Of a stretch of 64,000 bases of DNA, positions 12,013-22,147 are shown piece after piece (position 1 is the first letter of the stretch; each line of letters starts with the position of its first letter). Made by a program: the position numbers and the translations under genes. This stretch comes from Sthenelais limicola (taxonomy: Eukaryota > Annelida > Polychaeta > Phyllodocida > Sigalionidae). The stretch lies in assembly GCA_942159475.1 (NCBI GenBank), contig OW804096.1, positions 109,404,194 to 109,468,193 of the forward strand. Reading direction: 5' to 3'. The notes below the pieces were generated by a model. The model searched no databases. It saw only the letters and a program-made list of their open reading frames with translations, and had not been told where the DNA came from.

Positions 12013-13553
12013 TACTTGTGCATTATGTCCCAACTAGTAGAACAACTTATCGCTGCATTCCATTTAATTATACCTTAATGTAATTAAAAAGGTAATACTA
12101 ATTGTTTTGTTGTTGCCATGAGTTATTCATATATCAACATTTGATTTATGATCAACCATAATCATCCAAAGTATATTGTCAAGCTTGTAAAACAACCATT
12201 TATAATAGTTACCGTCATTATGATACAAACAAAATATGAAGCGAAGAGCTTTTAAGCTATTCCTTCAAATAAGGCCAGGTAAACAAAATTAATGATCTAT
12301 TAATGGTTCCAGGTATTCCCCCTAATTAATCCACGTTATCCCATGTCAAAACCGGTTGTCGAGGAATTTAGACCATTAATGGAGTTGCGAAAAAAACTAG
12401 CTAAGCGGTAAAATTATTGTTTAAAATTGGATTCGTAGGTGGCAGAATCTGAAACCTTGATAATTGGGGAAAACCATTAGGAATTCCCGATTACTGATTA
12501 AGTGCCTCTTCAGATTTCAGCAGCATTCCCGGTTTAACCATGGCAATCTTTTTAATATGTTCCGTAGTAATCTCGATAATGTAGGCGTTATTTACACTGC
12601 ATTTCTAGATTCTTAATTATAACAAGAACCTAATATATAATATATAAAATGGAGCACATTGAATTCAAGTGTTCATAAAACAAAAACTGTTTGTCTGATT
12701 CTTTTCATTCTCGCCTGAGTTGTTGTCCCATGTCTTGGGACGATCGGGTTTCATTTGTATACGTCAGGTCAATTTCTAAAAAAAAGTTATGGATGTTTTA
12801 ATCATGGAAGAATTGGTGCGATACCAATGTGATAAAAATTGATGTATAAAAAATCGACAGAATAATTCATTCATGTTAACTCTTAGCATCGCAATGTCTT
12901 CCTATATTAGTTGTCATTGTACATGTATAATATCAAGTTCATGTAAAATTATTTCTTTCACGTTTTAGTCATTTTTCAAAAAGTCAGAAATGTCCCCAAA
13001 AGTGGTGATACCAACGTGTACAGATTCAAGTGTCCCCCTGTCCATAATTTCCATTTCTAAGGGAATTATTTATTATGGGATGGTGTGCTATAATGCAAAG
13101 ATATGTTCCAAGAATTCTTTTTAAGTCAACTCAATAATAACCTTGTTATGTGGCAAAACATGATGTACACGTTGGTATCTTATACACATTGGTATATCTG
13201 TTCTAACTATAAACCTTCATTAGGTGATTAATTAAAATCAGAATCCAGTGATTTTGCATGGAAGTCATAGTTACAGCTTCATGACTTGTCTTGATTGCAA
13301 ACTTAAAAGAGTCTTATTTTGTTTTATTGAATGATACATCTTTTTTAAAAAGATTTTTCCAGCCAATCAATTCACTATTATTTTTTTCTTAGAGTTCAAC
13401 ATATCCTACCAAACTATGTTGTTAATGAATGTGTGCATCTATATCATAATCTATCAGGTTATTTTCTGAATCTTGAATATTGTTCTCTGTTAATTGAGTG
13501 TACACATTGGTATCAGGTGTACAGGTTGGTATCTCTGTTTCAACTAGCACAAA
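12013..13553. other. Non-coding, nothing recognised
   Basis: AT-rich. The phrase CACATTGGTAT / ACAGGTTGGTAT recurs loosely between 13000 and 13530. No gene is seen. Confidence 0.4.
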
Positions 13554-14099
13554 AGATTAAACCCCGGCCCATACAAACCAACAACAACCACAAGTAATAA
13601 AGAGCCTTTCTCAATATTACCAGCAACAGAAGTAGTAGTACTGTCGAAAATAAGGAACATAAGCACTTCCAAGCCATCAGGTATCCCATACCTAAGCAGC
13701 AGCGTCCTTAGAGATGCCATGACACACACTGAATTCACCACACTCTATTATCTATGCATTGCTGAGGGTAACTTCCCTCCAGCATGGAAGATCGCCACGG
13801 TGGTCCCAATCCCGAAAACAAATAATGCTAGCACTCCCAATGAAATGAGACCAATCAACCTTCTCCCCGTACCAGGAAAAATCCTTGAATCAATAGTACA
13901 TGACCAGACCTCAGAGTACCTTGAAGAACACAACCTTCTAAATGAAAACCAATATGGATTCAGGCAAAACCACTCAACCCACCAAGCACTAGCTAATCTG
14001 ATAGATGACATAGCCACTGCCATAAACAGCACACACACAACAACTGCAATATTTATCGACCTCAAAAAAGCATTTGATACACTAGATCACAAAAACTAA
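13554..14099 (+). pseudogene. LINE reverse transcriptase fragment (CR1/Jockey-like), N-terminal half
   Basis: This is one open frame that stays readable well upstream of its first ATG at 13719. It encodes the front of a non-LTR retrotransposon reverse transcriptase. Visible in order are SKPSGIPYLSSSVLRDAM, the finger motif FPPAWKIATVVPIPK, RPINLLPVPGKILE, the conserved QYGFRQNHST, and the first catalytic aspartate in AIFIDLKKAFDTLDH. The frame stops right after this motif. The palm segment with the YxDD catalytic pair is missing: the next stretch (from 14116) already belongs to the post-catalytic thumb region. I infer an internal deletion of well over 100 codons, so the copy is dead. The family call rests on motif recognition only. 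Confidence 0.9.
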
Positions 14100-14115
14100 G
14101 ATCACTTGACAGAAC

Positions 14116-14290
14116 GGAACACTAGACAGAAAGCTGAATGCTAAGAAACAAGTGGATGCTACAATGCAATCAACAAATAACAAACTATACACATTAGACC
14201 GCATTAGATACATGATCTCAGAACAAACTGCACTCAAAATATACAAAGCGATGGTGCTCCCAATACTAGACGAATCGTGGCCGTGCGGAA
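14116..14290 (+). pseudogene. LINE reverse transcriptase fragment, thumb region
   Basis: Continuation of the LINE above, after the deletion. One frame reads LDRKLNAKK, then a tRNA-like spacing of polar residues, then ALKIYKAMVLPILD. That is the region after YxDD in CR1/Jockey-type polymerases, normally followed by DYG...W. After about 14290 the similarity fades. DNA to 14546 may hold further shifted remains but I cannot support that. Confidence 0.75.
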
Positions 14291-14550
14291 ACCATTTTTT
14301 GCCGAAAATAAACACAAGCTTATGACCGCCACCCAGACCTCTATAACAGAGAACCTATATATCCCCAAACCCCATCCAACGGACTTTTCTCGCTTAATTC
14401 GATCTTAGACTGTCTAATTCTTACACCAATTGAAAGGGCATGACATCAAAAGCTAAATCTGGGAGTTTAATAGAAAACGAAGTCCCAGATATGAAGATAT
14501 AAGTGAAATTAAAAAATAAAAGGACTCGAAAATGAGACAAACTTAAAAAG

Positions 14551-14729
14551 TGTTATACCGCTAGGTGGCGTAGCAGTATCAGCCACAGCAATAAAGAATG
14601 AGTTATGGGTAACGCCAGACACTCTAGATTCAGGACTAAACCAACTTGGAAGTGTTCATTCTAGCTCCCCAGGATCTTTCATATAATTTAGGAACATTTA
14701 TAGATTATACCCCCCCCAAGGGTGTAACA
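14551..14729 (+). repeat. 5' LTR
   Basis: 179 bp, TGTTATACCGCTAGG to CAAGGGTGTAACA. Identical to the 3' LTR apart from one extra C at about 14710-14717. It contains the imperfect hairpin GGTGGC...GCCAC near its start. No clear TATA box or AATAAA is visible, so U3/R/U5 limits cannot be set. Confidence 0.9.
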
Positions 14730-14743
14730 TTGGTGGAGAATCC
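14730..14743 (+). promoter_or_regulatory. Candidate primer-binding site
   Basis: TGGTGGAGAATCC starts one base after the 5' LTR. TGG matches the complement of the universal tRNA CCA 3' end, at the position where a tRNA primer anneals in LTR retroelements. The matching tRNA end would be GGATTCTCCACCA. I do not recognise which tRNA this is. Confidence 0.6.
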
Positions 14744-14796
14744 TTATAAGATCATTTTGGTACGATATTTATTCTAAATTATTTACAAAATTCGAA

Positions 14797-14921
14797 GTTA
14801 GGAGCATTTGAAGAGGTGCTCCTCTAACTAGGATGCTACTATGGACATATAGGCCCTAGCCTTCCCCAAGCATACCAGCTCATGGATTGAGTGAGGAGTG
14901 TTCTGAGTCACTGGCTTGGGG
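14797..14921 (+). other. Structured 5' leader of the LTR element
   Basis: Two stem-loops follow the primer-binding site. GTTAGGAGCA (14797-14806) pairs with TGCTCCTCTAAC (14817-14828, two-base bulge). CCCCAAGC (14864-14871) pairs with GCTTGGGG (14914-14921). In LTR elements this leader often carries dimerisation or packaging signals. That function is inferred from position only. Confidence 0.45.
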
Positions 14922-15364
14922 ATATATATAGACTCACTCTGGATGGAGTAGAACACACAGGGGTGAAGGAAAAACCATCTGCTTTCACCCTAGAGTTGAA
15001 TTGACAATTTTTTATCCTAGGAATGGAAAGGAGTCATTAGGAATGGGGGCCCCGGCCCTCCAAAATACAGTATATATCTCCATGTACTTCTTTCAACCCA
15101 TGCTCTAATATATATACTGGGATATAGGAGCATGGGTAATATATAAATGGACTATATAGGCGAATGCTCACTGCTTTTATCATAATTCAAAGACAGACAG
15201 AAAGCTGTGTATTTGTGGATATATATAGGGGCAGGACCATTGGAATTTTAAACTGGACTGCATTGCTGTGGGAGTTGTGAAGGGCAGGCAGCAATATGTA
15301 TAGATAGCTAGCCTTACTGCAGCTGCGTGGAGAATATCAACTCCTACATGAGAGGGATGGGAAT

Positions 15365-16290
15365 GCATGTGGTAGTGACCAAATGTTATGTATAGAACAC
15401 CCCTAATTGCCTCTCACTCCACCCGGCAGCTCCCATGGAGCATACATGTGTGAGCAGAAATATGGACGTGCGTCTGCGTTGCCGCGGTGCGACGTCGCCA
15501 TGGCAACGCATGAACACAATCTTCAACCAACATAGATACACCTTCATTGAACTACACATGAAACTCCTAAATTCGGCCACAGAGTTGTTAATTCTTGGGC
15601 GATTTTCAAAATTCTGACAGTTCTGAGATGCTGCTATTATTGCGAATCTCTTTGCATCTACAATATGATTTAGAGATGTGTGGAGAACTGTGCGGCGCGG
15701 TGCATGCAGCAGTGACTTGGTGTTATATATAGAACACTCAGCTGTCTAGTGCAGGAAACTTTCGCACTACAGTGATTACTCACTCATAAATATAATACTT
15801 GGAATCAATCAGTTGTAATGAAACGTTCGGGAATTATAGCGTGAACTCTTATGATTCAAATGACACTAAGATTGTAAAATTCGAACAATAATAACCCTCT
15901 CAAATATCTGATTATGATCAGCAAAACTCAAAAACGGGAGCATACAGTAGCGACCTAATGTTACATATGGGACATCCCTAGTCTCTCCTGCTCTGCGTTG
16001 CCATGGAGACACGTTCTACCTCAGCGCTGGGAATGGATCTTTCTGCCGGCGTGTATCAGGATCTCTTGCCCGCTGTTTGTGGACGCTGGCGAGCGCTCCT
16101 CATCTCAACCCACTCCCGCCGATCGCTCATTCACTCAGCGCCCTCATAGAATTATACAATAGACTCTATTGGATTCGGCCATTAAATCGTCAATTCTGAA
16201 GCGATTTTCAAAATTTAAACTGCTCTGAGATGCGGCCATTGTTGCGGATGAGTTCCTCCTATTTACGATATGATTTTATATCTCTAACAT
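15365..16290 (+). repeat. Diverged internal repeats of the LTR element
   Basis: Three related blocks start at about 15365, 15701 and 15939. Each opens with a version of GCATxxxxTAGTGACC...TGTTATxTAxxACA. The first and third share a second half: ATTCGGCCA...GCGATTTTCAAAAT...CTGAGATGC...TTGCG...ACxATATGATTTA at 15571-15690 and 16173-16275. They also share CGTTGCC...GGCAACGC-type sequence, a hairpin at 15476-15509. The blocks differ far more from each other than the LTRs do, so they were inherited with the element. Their role is unknown. Confidence 0.7.
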
Positions 16291-19147
16291 TTTGGCAGCC
16301 TACAGAGAAAGCTGACAATAGACTTTGGAATAAATGACCAATGTTTACACGATATTTAAATGGACTACAATTGGTTAAAGCACAAATTCTATTTACTCTT
16401 CTCAATATGTCATGTACTTATGATTGATTTTGCTGTGGTGCTCTCAATTCTCTATCTTTGTGGGTTGATTTAATTGTATAATTCCCATATTCATGTAATG
16501 ATTTAATTGTATGATTTGTATAATGTTTTCTATCCTACAATGTTGAATTATTGACAGTTATAAGATGATTAACTTTCATGTTAAGCAATATACTTTTGAA
16601 TTGAAGATTTGCATGAATATTCACTTTGCCGAATTTATCTAAATCAATTTTAAATTAGTGCTAATTGTCTAATTTCAACTTTTGTTACAAAATACTTAAT
16701 TGGGGTACATATAAGTTTAATTCAACTTTAACTCTTTCAATAATGTTGTTGTTATTGATTGGGTGGTTCATGGATGTTCACTGACATGCATTGATATTTA
16801 TTTAGATTTTTCTTTAGCTTAACCAAAGGACAGTCTTTGAACACATTATTTTTTCGTGTTTGGAGTAGTCAAAGATTGTCAACTCATCGGTTTAAGCAGT
16901 TAGGTGTAATTAAAAAATTGAATTTCTTCCATTCATTTAGACCTAAAATGAAACAATCTGACCAAATATTTGCCTTTTCTTTTGCCTGATCAACTTAAGA
17001 CAGGGGCTGTTGTATAATTGGTACGGATTAATTGTGGAATTGATTCATTATTATCATTTTGGAATTTTATTGTCAATCTAAATGGTATCATTGCTGGTGG
17101 ACCCATCTAAACTATTATGGTTGGCAATTGTCAATCAATATTTTCATCAATATTCCCAAATTCCCAGATGTATTGATTTGATTGTGCTATTTTTTCAATT
17201 CTATAATTCTTAATATGGTATTAATTTAGTGTTAATTGCTATATCATATTTGAGTAAGGGAATTGGAGTTGGGGATTGATGTTTGCCTGGTTTTGGCGGG
17301 GCATGAGTGACATATGTATGTGCTTTTCTTTGGTGAAATTGCCAAAAGTCCATAACAAAATTAAGTCAAAATTTTATCGATAACAAGTAGTAGCAGGTGC
17401 ATTTCTGTAGTATCATTTTTGGTAATTGTAAACTGTTCATCAGAGCTTACATCTATGTCTGGTATCTGCAATCTTGGAGATGACACATATCAAATATGTG
17501 TTGAGTTGATGCTGGAGTCTTATCAAGCCTTATATAGGAAATAAAATATAATATAGAAGTCTGCAAAAATTAAAAAGTACGAAATTTATACCTTTTGATA
17601 AGGATTTTTACGTCACAAAAAAGGTTATTGAATACTCCATAAATTCTATTACAGGGATTTGGTCACAACCTGAAATAAGACAGGCCACGCCGTGGGGACG
17701 GTGTTACATTAATACCCAACAAATTAAAATATAGTATTGCATGGTGTTGGTGCGATTTTGCGTTTGCTTACTGGAGTTGGTCTCGTCAGTTGGTACCCTT
17801 ATAAGGGCAGGTCTCTAAGCACCCTGCTAAGGTCAGCTAGAGGTATTTTTCCAGTTGGCTAGTATAGGCTTGACGTTGAATAAGTGTGGGGCGTGTAACA
17901 GCTCCTCATTGCTTTCTCAAGTCTGTATTAGGGTTGCAAGACCGGGCGGGAGATTTTGATGCGCGGCAAACACGCCAGGGAAACCTGTGTGGCTGACGCT
18001 GGCCCCGCCTACCGACTTGGAATGTAACCACCCTAGACTGGCATGAGGTTTTTAATTTGCGCCGAGACCGAACCCTTGCTGATCCGGCTGGCAGAGAGAG
18101 CGGTGCTATCGTTGGACAACCGATAAGTAGTTGCAAGCAAACAACGATATGTGTCAAACACTCTGGTGGGCGAATTAGGACTTCAATCTGGCACCATTGC
18201 ATACTGTATTTGTTCCGATTGGAACCTTGAAACCAAACAAGTAAAAATAGGGAGTTTTGGACCATTTGGACCATGCTATTTTCCTAAAGACTTCATGGCG
18301 TGAGTGGACCCAACATTCAATTGGTTTTTCAATGTGCAATTCAAATTTCTTTCTTTTAATAAGCTTTATAAAATTATATATACAATTTCAGAAATTTCAT
18401 TGCAAATATAAAGAGGAATGCACCTTGGAATTTTGAGGGGTATGGACGTATGTCATTTTTGTGCTGTTGCTGATGTTGGTGAACTCCTGCATTATTACAT
18501 CGATTCCGTAGTTCTCTATGTGCTCATAACGTATGTTGTATAATTTTCACTTTTGTTACTTGAATTTAATATGGAAAATGGAAATTTTGGCGTTTACTAA
18601 ATTTAGGCAAGCAGACTGAATAACCATGCTGGAATACATATTTTTGGTATGAATTCAATATCTTCAAAACTTTGAATTTACTTGGACTATGTCAATGTAA
18701 GTCAGAGTTATATTTATTGGTATTTTGGTACCTATTTTTACCTACCTATTTTTATTAGAAGGTTTCAACAAAAATTCTTTATCTCTGTTTCAATTTAATT
18801 AAATTAAGTGGCAGAAGCCAGAGAATGTTACTTTGCCGTTTACTGTATTTGTGTTTGATAATGGTTGTAATTGTAATTTTCGTTATTTTCAAATGAGGTA
18901 CGAGAATTTAAAATAGGGTTAGTAAGAAATTCTAAAATGTATCTGGTTAATCTAGATGTAACTACAACCAGACAGGGGTAAGATTTCAGAACTTCAGTAG
19001 ATATTGGGGGGTAAAAGACTTTTGGAAAATCATTTATCTAATTTATTCAAAATTTTCCAGGGGGTCGAATCTCATGTCCCCACTGTATCCGACCATCAGG
19101 AATGCTACTTTATTATTAATAGATTATAATTATGGCAGTAGCATTCT
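16291..19147 (+). other. Internal region of the LTR element, non-coding
   Basis: Strongly AT-rich from 16300 to 17640 and from 18300 to 19100. A GC-richer island at about 17680-18170 gives only a 122-codon minus-strand frame (17906-18274) without a recognisable domain. No retroelement protein motif was found in any frame I read. Confidence 0.6.
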
Positions 19148-19162
19148 AAGGGGGGAGGGGGG
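19148..19162 (+). promoter_or_regulatory. Polypurine tract of the LTR element
   Basis: AAGGGGGGAGGGGGG, 15 consecutive purines, followed by CATTA and the 3' LTR. The plus-strand primer of LTR elements sits at this position. Its presence on the plus strand fixes the element orientation together with the primer-binding site. Confidence 0.8.
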
Positions 19163-19167
19163 CATTA

Positions 19168-19345
19168 TGTTATACCGCTAGGTGGCGTAGCAGTATCAGC
19201 CACAGCAATAAAGAATGAGTTATGGGTAACGCCAGACACTCTAGATTCAGGACTAAACCAACTTGGAAGTGTTCATTCTAGCTCCCCAGGATCTTTCATA
19301 TAATTTAGGAACATTTATAGATTATACCCCCCCAAGGGTGTAACA
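19168..19345 (+). repeat. 3' LTR
   Basis: 178 bp, matching the 5' LTR base for base except for seven instead of eight Cs at about 19327-19333. It is followed by AAAG (19346-19349), the same four bases that precede the 5' LTR. Confidence 0.9.
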
Positions 19346-19349
19346 AAAG

Positions 19350-19419
19350 GCTGGCTGCTCTGGGACTCAACCTCACAATGTCCAGTTCGGAAGTCAAAAG
19401 CTTTAGCCACTTGGCTTTA
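19350..19419 (-). repeat. tRNA-like (SINE head or tRNA relic) beside the LTR insertion
   Basis: Read on the minus strand it starts AGCCAAGTGGCTAAAGC, a good A-box of leucine/serine tRNA style. About 40 nt later comes GAGGTTGAGTCCC, a B-box with one or two changes, and then CAGAGCAGCCAGCC. The cloverleaf does not close cleanly, so a tRNA-derived SINE head or decayed tRNA is likelier than a working gene. It ends within a few bases of the LTR element's target duplication. The next bases on its strand are CTTTTG, a run of four T that could act as a polymerase III stop. Confidence 0.45.
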
Positions 19420-19591
19420 GGGGAATACATTAGGGCACATGCATATAAAAAATTACATTGATTCATCACAATTAAGGATTACTTAAGTCCCCCATTGTCC
19501 TCATGAGGATTGAGGAGAATGGGGTAAATACACTATCTTTGAAAGTCCCTCTGTTTGACTTAATAACTCAAACTAATCATAAAAATATATC

Positions 19592-19985
19592 TTGCAACTG
19601 CATTCTATTTCTATAATAAGCAAATGCAGGACTAGTTCTGCACGCTTCTTGGACTACAACCCTACTACTTACCACTTCGCTACAAAAAACAACATAGCCA
19701 AACTAGAACGCACCCAATCAGGAGCAATCAGAATCATTACCCGCACAAAAAATATGAGCCAGCCTCACATAAACTCACTACTCTAGGACTGGAGACACCC
19801 AAAAACCGAAGAGACAGGCACTTACTATGCCTCATGTACAAACGACCAAGAGTCCAACCTGCCCAACCAGAAACAAACACCAGACTCACATGATCACAAC
19901 ATAAATACAACCTCCCACTCCCTCTACCAAAAACAGCTAGAAACACTAAAGAATGCCCCATGCTACCTAGGAGCCAAAAAAAAAA
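19592..19985 (+). pseudogene. LINE reverse transcriptase C-terminal fragment (CR1/Jockey-like)
   Basis: The first frame (to 19786) contains NIAKLERTQSGAIRII, the conserved stretch after the thumb in CR1/Jockey-type ORF2 proteins. A one-base frame change near 19780 leads into LGLETPKNRRDRHLLC, then LMYKRPRVQ, the usual C-terminal continuation, before a stop at about 19892. Read with 13554-14290, this looks like the tail of the same LINE, with the LTR element and some unassigned DNA between. That join is an inference: the gap also contains the tRNA-like unit at 19350-19419. Confidence 0.8.
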
Positions 19986-20042
19986 TTGATAAAGTGGATT
20001 CTGAGGATGAATTGCTCCCTTTTTTTTTTACTTTATATTAGA

Positions 20043-20046
<4 letters not shown>

Positions 20047-20082
<36 letters not shown>

Positions 20083-20084
20083 TT
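20047..20084. repeat. (AT)n microsatellite
   Basis: About 18 uninterrupted AT dinucleotides. It follows a short T-run (20022-20030) after the LINE fragment. Confidence 0.95.
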
Positions 20085-21673
20085 AAGGCAAATTGATATA
20101 CTTTATAGTTTGTGAGGGAAATCGTGGAAGGTGTTTTCCTTCAAATTTACCTTTCAAATAGTTTTAGTGGTTACCAGATGCAACTCAGTTAATATATATG
20201 AATACACGGAGTACACAAATGCACGAAAAAGGCTCAAACAAAATATGTAGGAACTCCATTGTGTACCGTTTTATTCTTGATCGCACAGTCAATCTAGTAC
20301 TGATAGTATTTCGGGGAGAGGGTCCACTCGCATACCGCAATCGGGATGGAAGTGCCCTAGGAGGGGGTAGTTCAGGCATGGACGACGATTTCAGCTCTAA
20401 ATGGTGGTAGGCAGGAAAGAGACACGTCCACTTCTGCATTTCTTCCATAGCAGGCAATGGCAAAGGAGATTGACGGGACATGCCGAGGGGCTTAACTGTC
20501 ATCTACACTATCACCAAACGTCAGAAGTTAATCTTTTTCGTTGAGCCAGCATGAAAGACCATCCGATCTTAGCGTTTCAATGGAATTATCCGGCTTCTTT
20601 CATTCCCCATTTCGGTTCTTTTCAAAAGAAGCAAGACAAGAGATCATCCTGAAGCCATTTCCATTTTGCGTCAAGGATATCAATGAGAATTGTATCTAGG
20701 CCGAGCTATTGATTAGTTATTCGACTTAGTGCTAATCTGGGGTGATCCGCCCTTGACCAAACCATATGGCGTTCTTTTGCTATGTTAGAGTTTCCCACCC
20801 ACATTACATGTCCTCCATACTGCGATCCCAACGTAAAAGATTCCTTATTGTAATAATAATTGTAAATCACCTGCAGTATTTGTTTTGGCCAGTGGTAATG
20901 ACTCTTGTCCATAAGTACAGTGGGAAATCCTAATAGATCCAATGTAATGAGTAGCCAATGAATTTTCTACACAGAATTAAGGAATTAGTGCACCTCTAAT
21001 CGTAGATATACCTCCAAAAGAACGGTCAAATCCCCCGCTATATATCAACATTACACTCTATCCATATGACAGCGCACATAAATACTCAACCAGTTGAAAC
21101 TAGCGCGAATATTAATCGCTCATGTGCATGATCGTAAAAGGATCCTTAATGGAGTTTTGACTGGTTTTGGATGGCAGAAACCGTCTAGAATATAGATTGA
21201 GAAATGTGTATCTTTCCATTAGAGATACCATAACTTATGTGAGTTATGCTTCAATGTGTATAATCCCCCATCTCTCCACTCCACAATTAATATACCATCC
21301 GATTGAGTAAATGCTTCTGAGACCAGAACATGTTCGCTATCCTATCTCATTAATCGGTCATAAGCTGGGACCTCCTCATTATCCATACGTCAATTACATA
21401 GTATACCATATGGGAGATAAAACCCGAAAATCCTATAGATGCTCCAAATATATTCCGGTTAAACAACGGATCAAATGATTCATTTTTCATGTTTGCGAAG
21501 AGACAACTAGAGACAGAACTCTTGGGAATACTTTACAGGAGGCATTATTCCAATGGTAAGATGTTTCCAATCCAGTAACATTTACTATACCATTTCTGTA
21601 GGCAGCAGAAGTGGACAAATGAACACATAAGGCTTGAAGGAATGAGTGTAAAAGGTGGCCAATGTTTACATAC
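20085..21673. other. Non-coding, one doubtful frame
   Basis: Minus-strand frame 20185-20502 is GC-richer in its first two thirds, with a proline/serine-rich translation, but has no recognised domain and no clear splice sites. The rest is AT-rich and featureless apart from a 25-mer at 21078-21102 (listed separately). Confidence 0.35.
21078..21102. repeat. 25-bp direct repeat, copy 1
   Basis: ATAAATACTCAACCAGTTGA followed by AACTA occurs here and again, exactly, at 22034-22058. Confidence 0.85.
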
Positions 21674-21799
21674 CATTATTAACTGGTCGTTCCTCTCCTT
21701 TCCATTCATGGGTTTTGCTAGCTTTACCAGGGACATGTGATATTGGGTGTAGGGCCGAGGTGGGGGAGGGGGTGGCAGAGCAGGTGGCATGGGTGACAT
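21674..21799 (-). CDS. Candidate first coding exon, proline-rich start, unknown protein
   Basis: On the minus strand an ATG at 21799 opens 42 codons ending at a good donor, ATG|GTATGTAAAC. The protein begins MSPMPPALPPPPPPRPY, then reads YHMSLVKLAKPMNGKERNDQ. There is no acceptor between the upstream stop and the ATG, so it could only be a first exon. Polyproline starts are common in SH3/WW/EVH1 ligands, but I recognise no family. The plus strand is G-rich here, so low complexity may create the frame by chance. Confidence 0.3.
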
Positions 21800-22033
21800 T
21801 GGATAGGACAATTTGGAGCAGGTAGAATAATTTTAAATTATTTATACAATAATTGACAGGTATTTATAAACTTGCTTACTTCGTACTTTTCTGTAGGTTT
21901 GTTTTTTTACTCAGTGTTTTAGGAAGTGTTCATATTCAGGCTGTATAATGACGAAAATAGCATCGAAAGGAAGCGTACCCAAGATTCTCAACGGATGGTT
22001 ATATGTGGAAGCTTATCGGATTAAAGGTAGAGA

Positions 22034-22147
22034 ATAAATACTCAACCAGTTGAAACTACCTTGACGTCTTTCATTATCATAACTACCTTCCTCATAACGT
22101 TTCTACACTGTGTTTTTAAACAATAATCACATTATAGTAGTTTCAAC
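22034..22147. repeat. 25-bp direct repeat, copy 2, with 11-bp inverted ends
   Basis: The 25-mer of 21078-21102 recurs at 22034-22058. Its end, GTTGAAACTAC (22049-22059), forms an inverted repeat with GTAGTTTCAAC at 22137-22147, delimiting about 99 bp. The same GTTGAAAC word ends the element at 11951-12011. No TA or other flanking duplication is visible here. Confidence 0.55.

Larger units (their letters stand above)
14551..19345 (+). mobile_element. Non-coding LTR retrotransposon (LARD-like), 4795 bp, apparently intact ends
   Basis: Two direct repeats start TGTTATACC and end GGGTGTAACA. These are the short inverted TG...CA termini of LTRs. They lie 4.6 kb apart and differ only by one C in a homopolymer (8 against 7). 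AAAG flanks both outer ends (14547-14550 and 19346-19349) as a 4-bp target duplication. One base after the 5' LTR is TGGTGGAGAATCC, a candidate primer-binding site. Five bases before the 3' LTR is a 15-nt polypurine tract. The 4.4-kb interior has no gag, protease, reverse transcriptase or integrase that I can read. Its longest frame is 122 codons, on the wrong strand. So it looks non-autonomous and mobilised in trans. The LTR size and TG...CA ends fit the Ty3/Gypsy group, but without coding sequence that is a guess. Confidence 0.88.

Noticed and set aside
17906..18274. 122-codon minus-strand frame inside the LTR element
   Set aside because: Starts with TTG, is antisense to the element, shows no Gag, RT or IN motif and lies in a GC-rich patch where long frames arise by chance.
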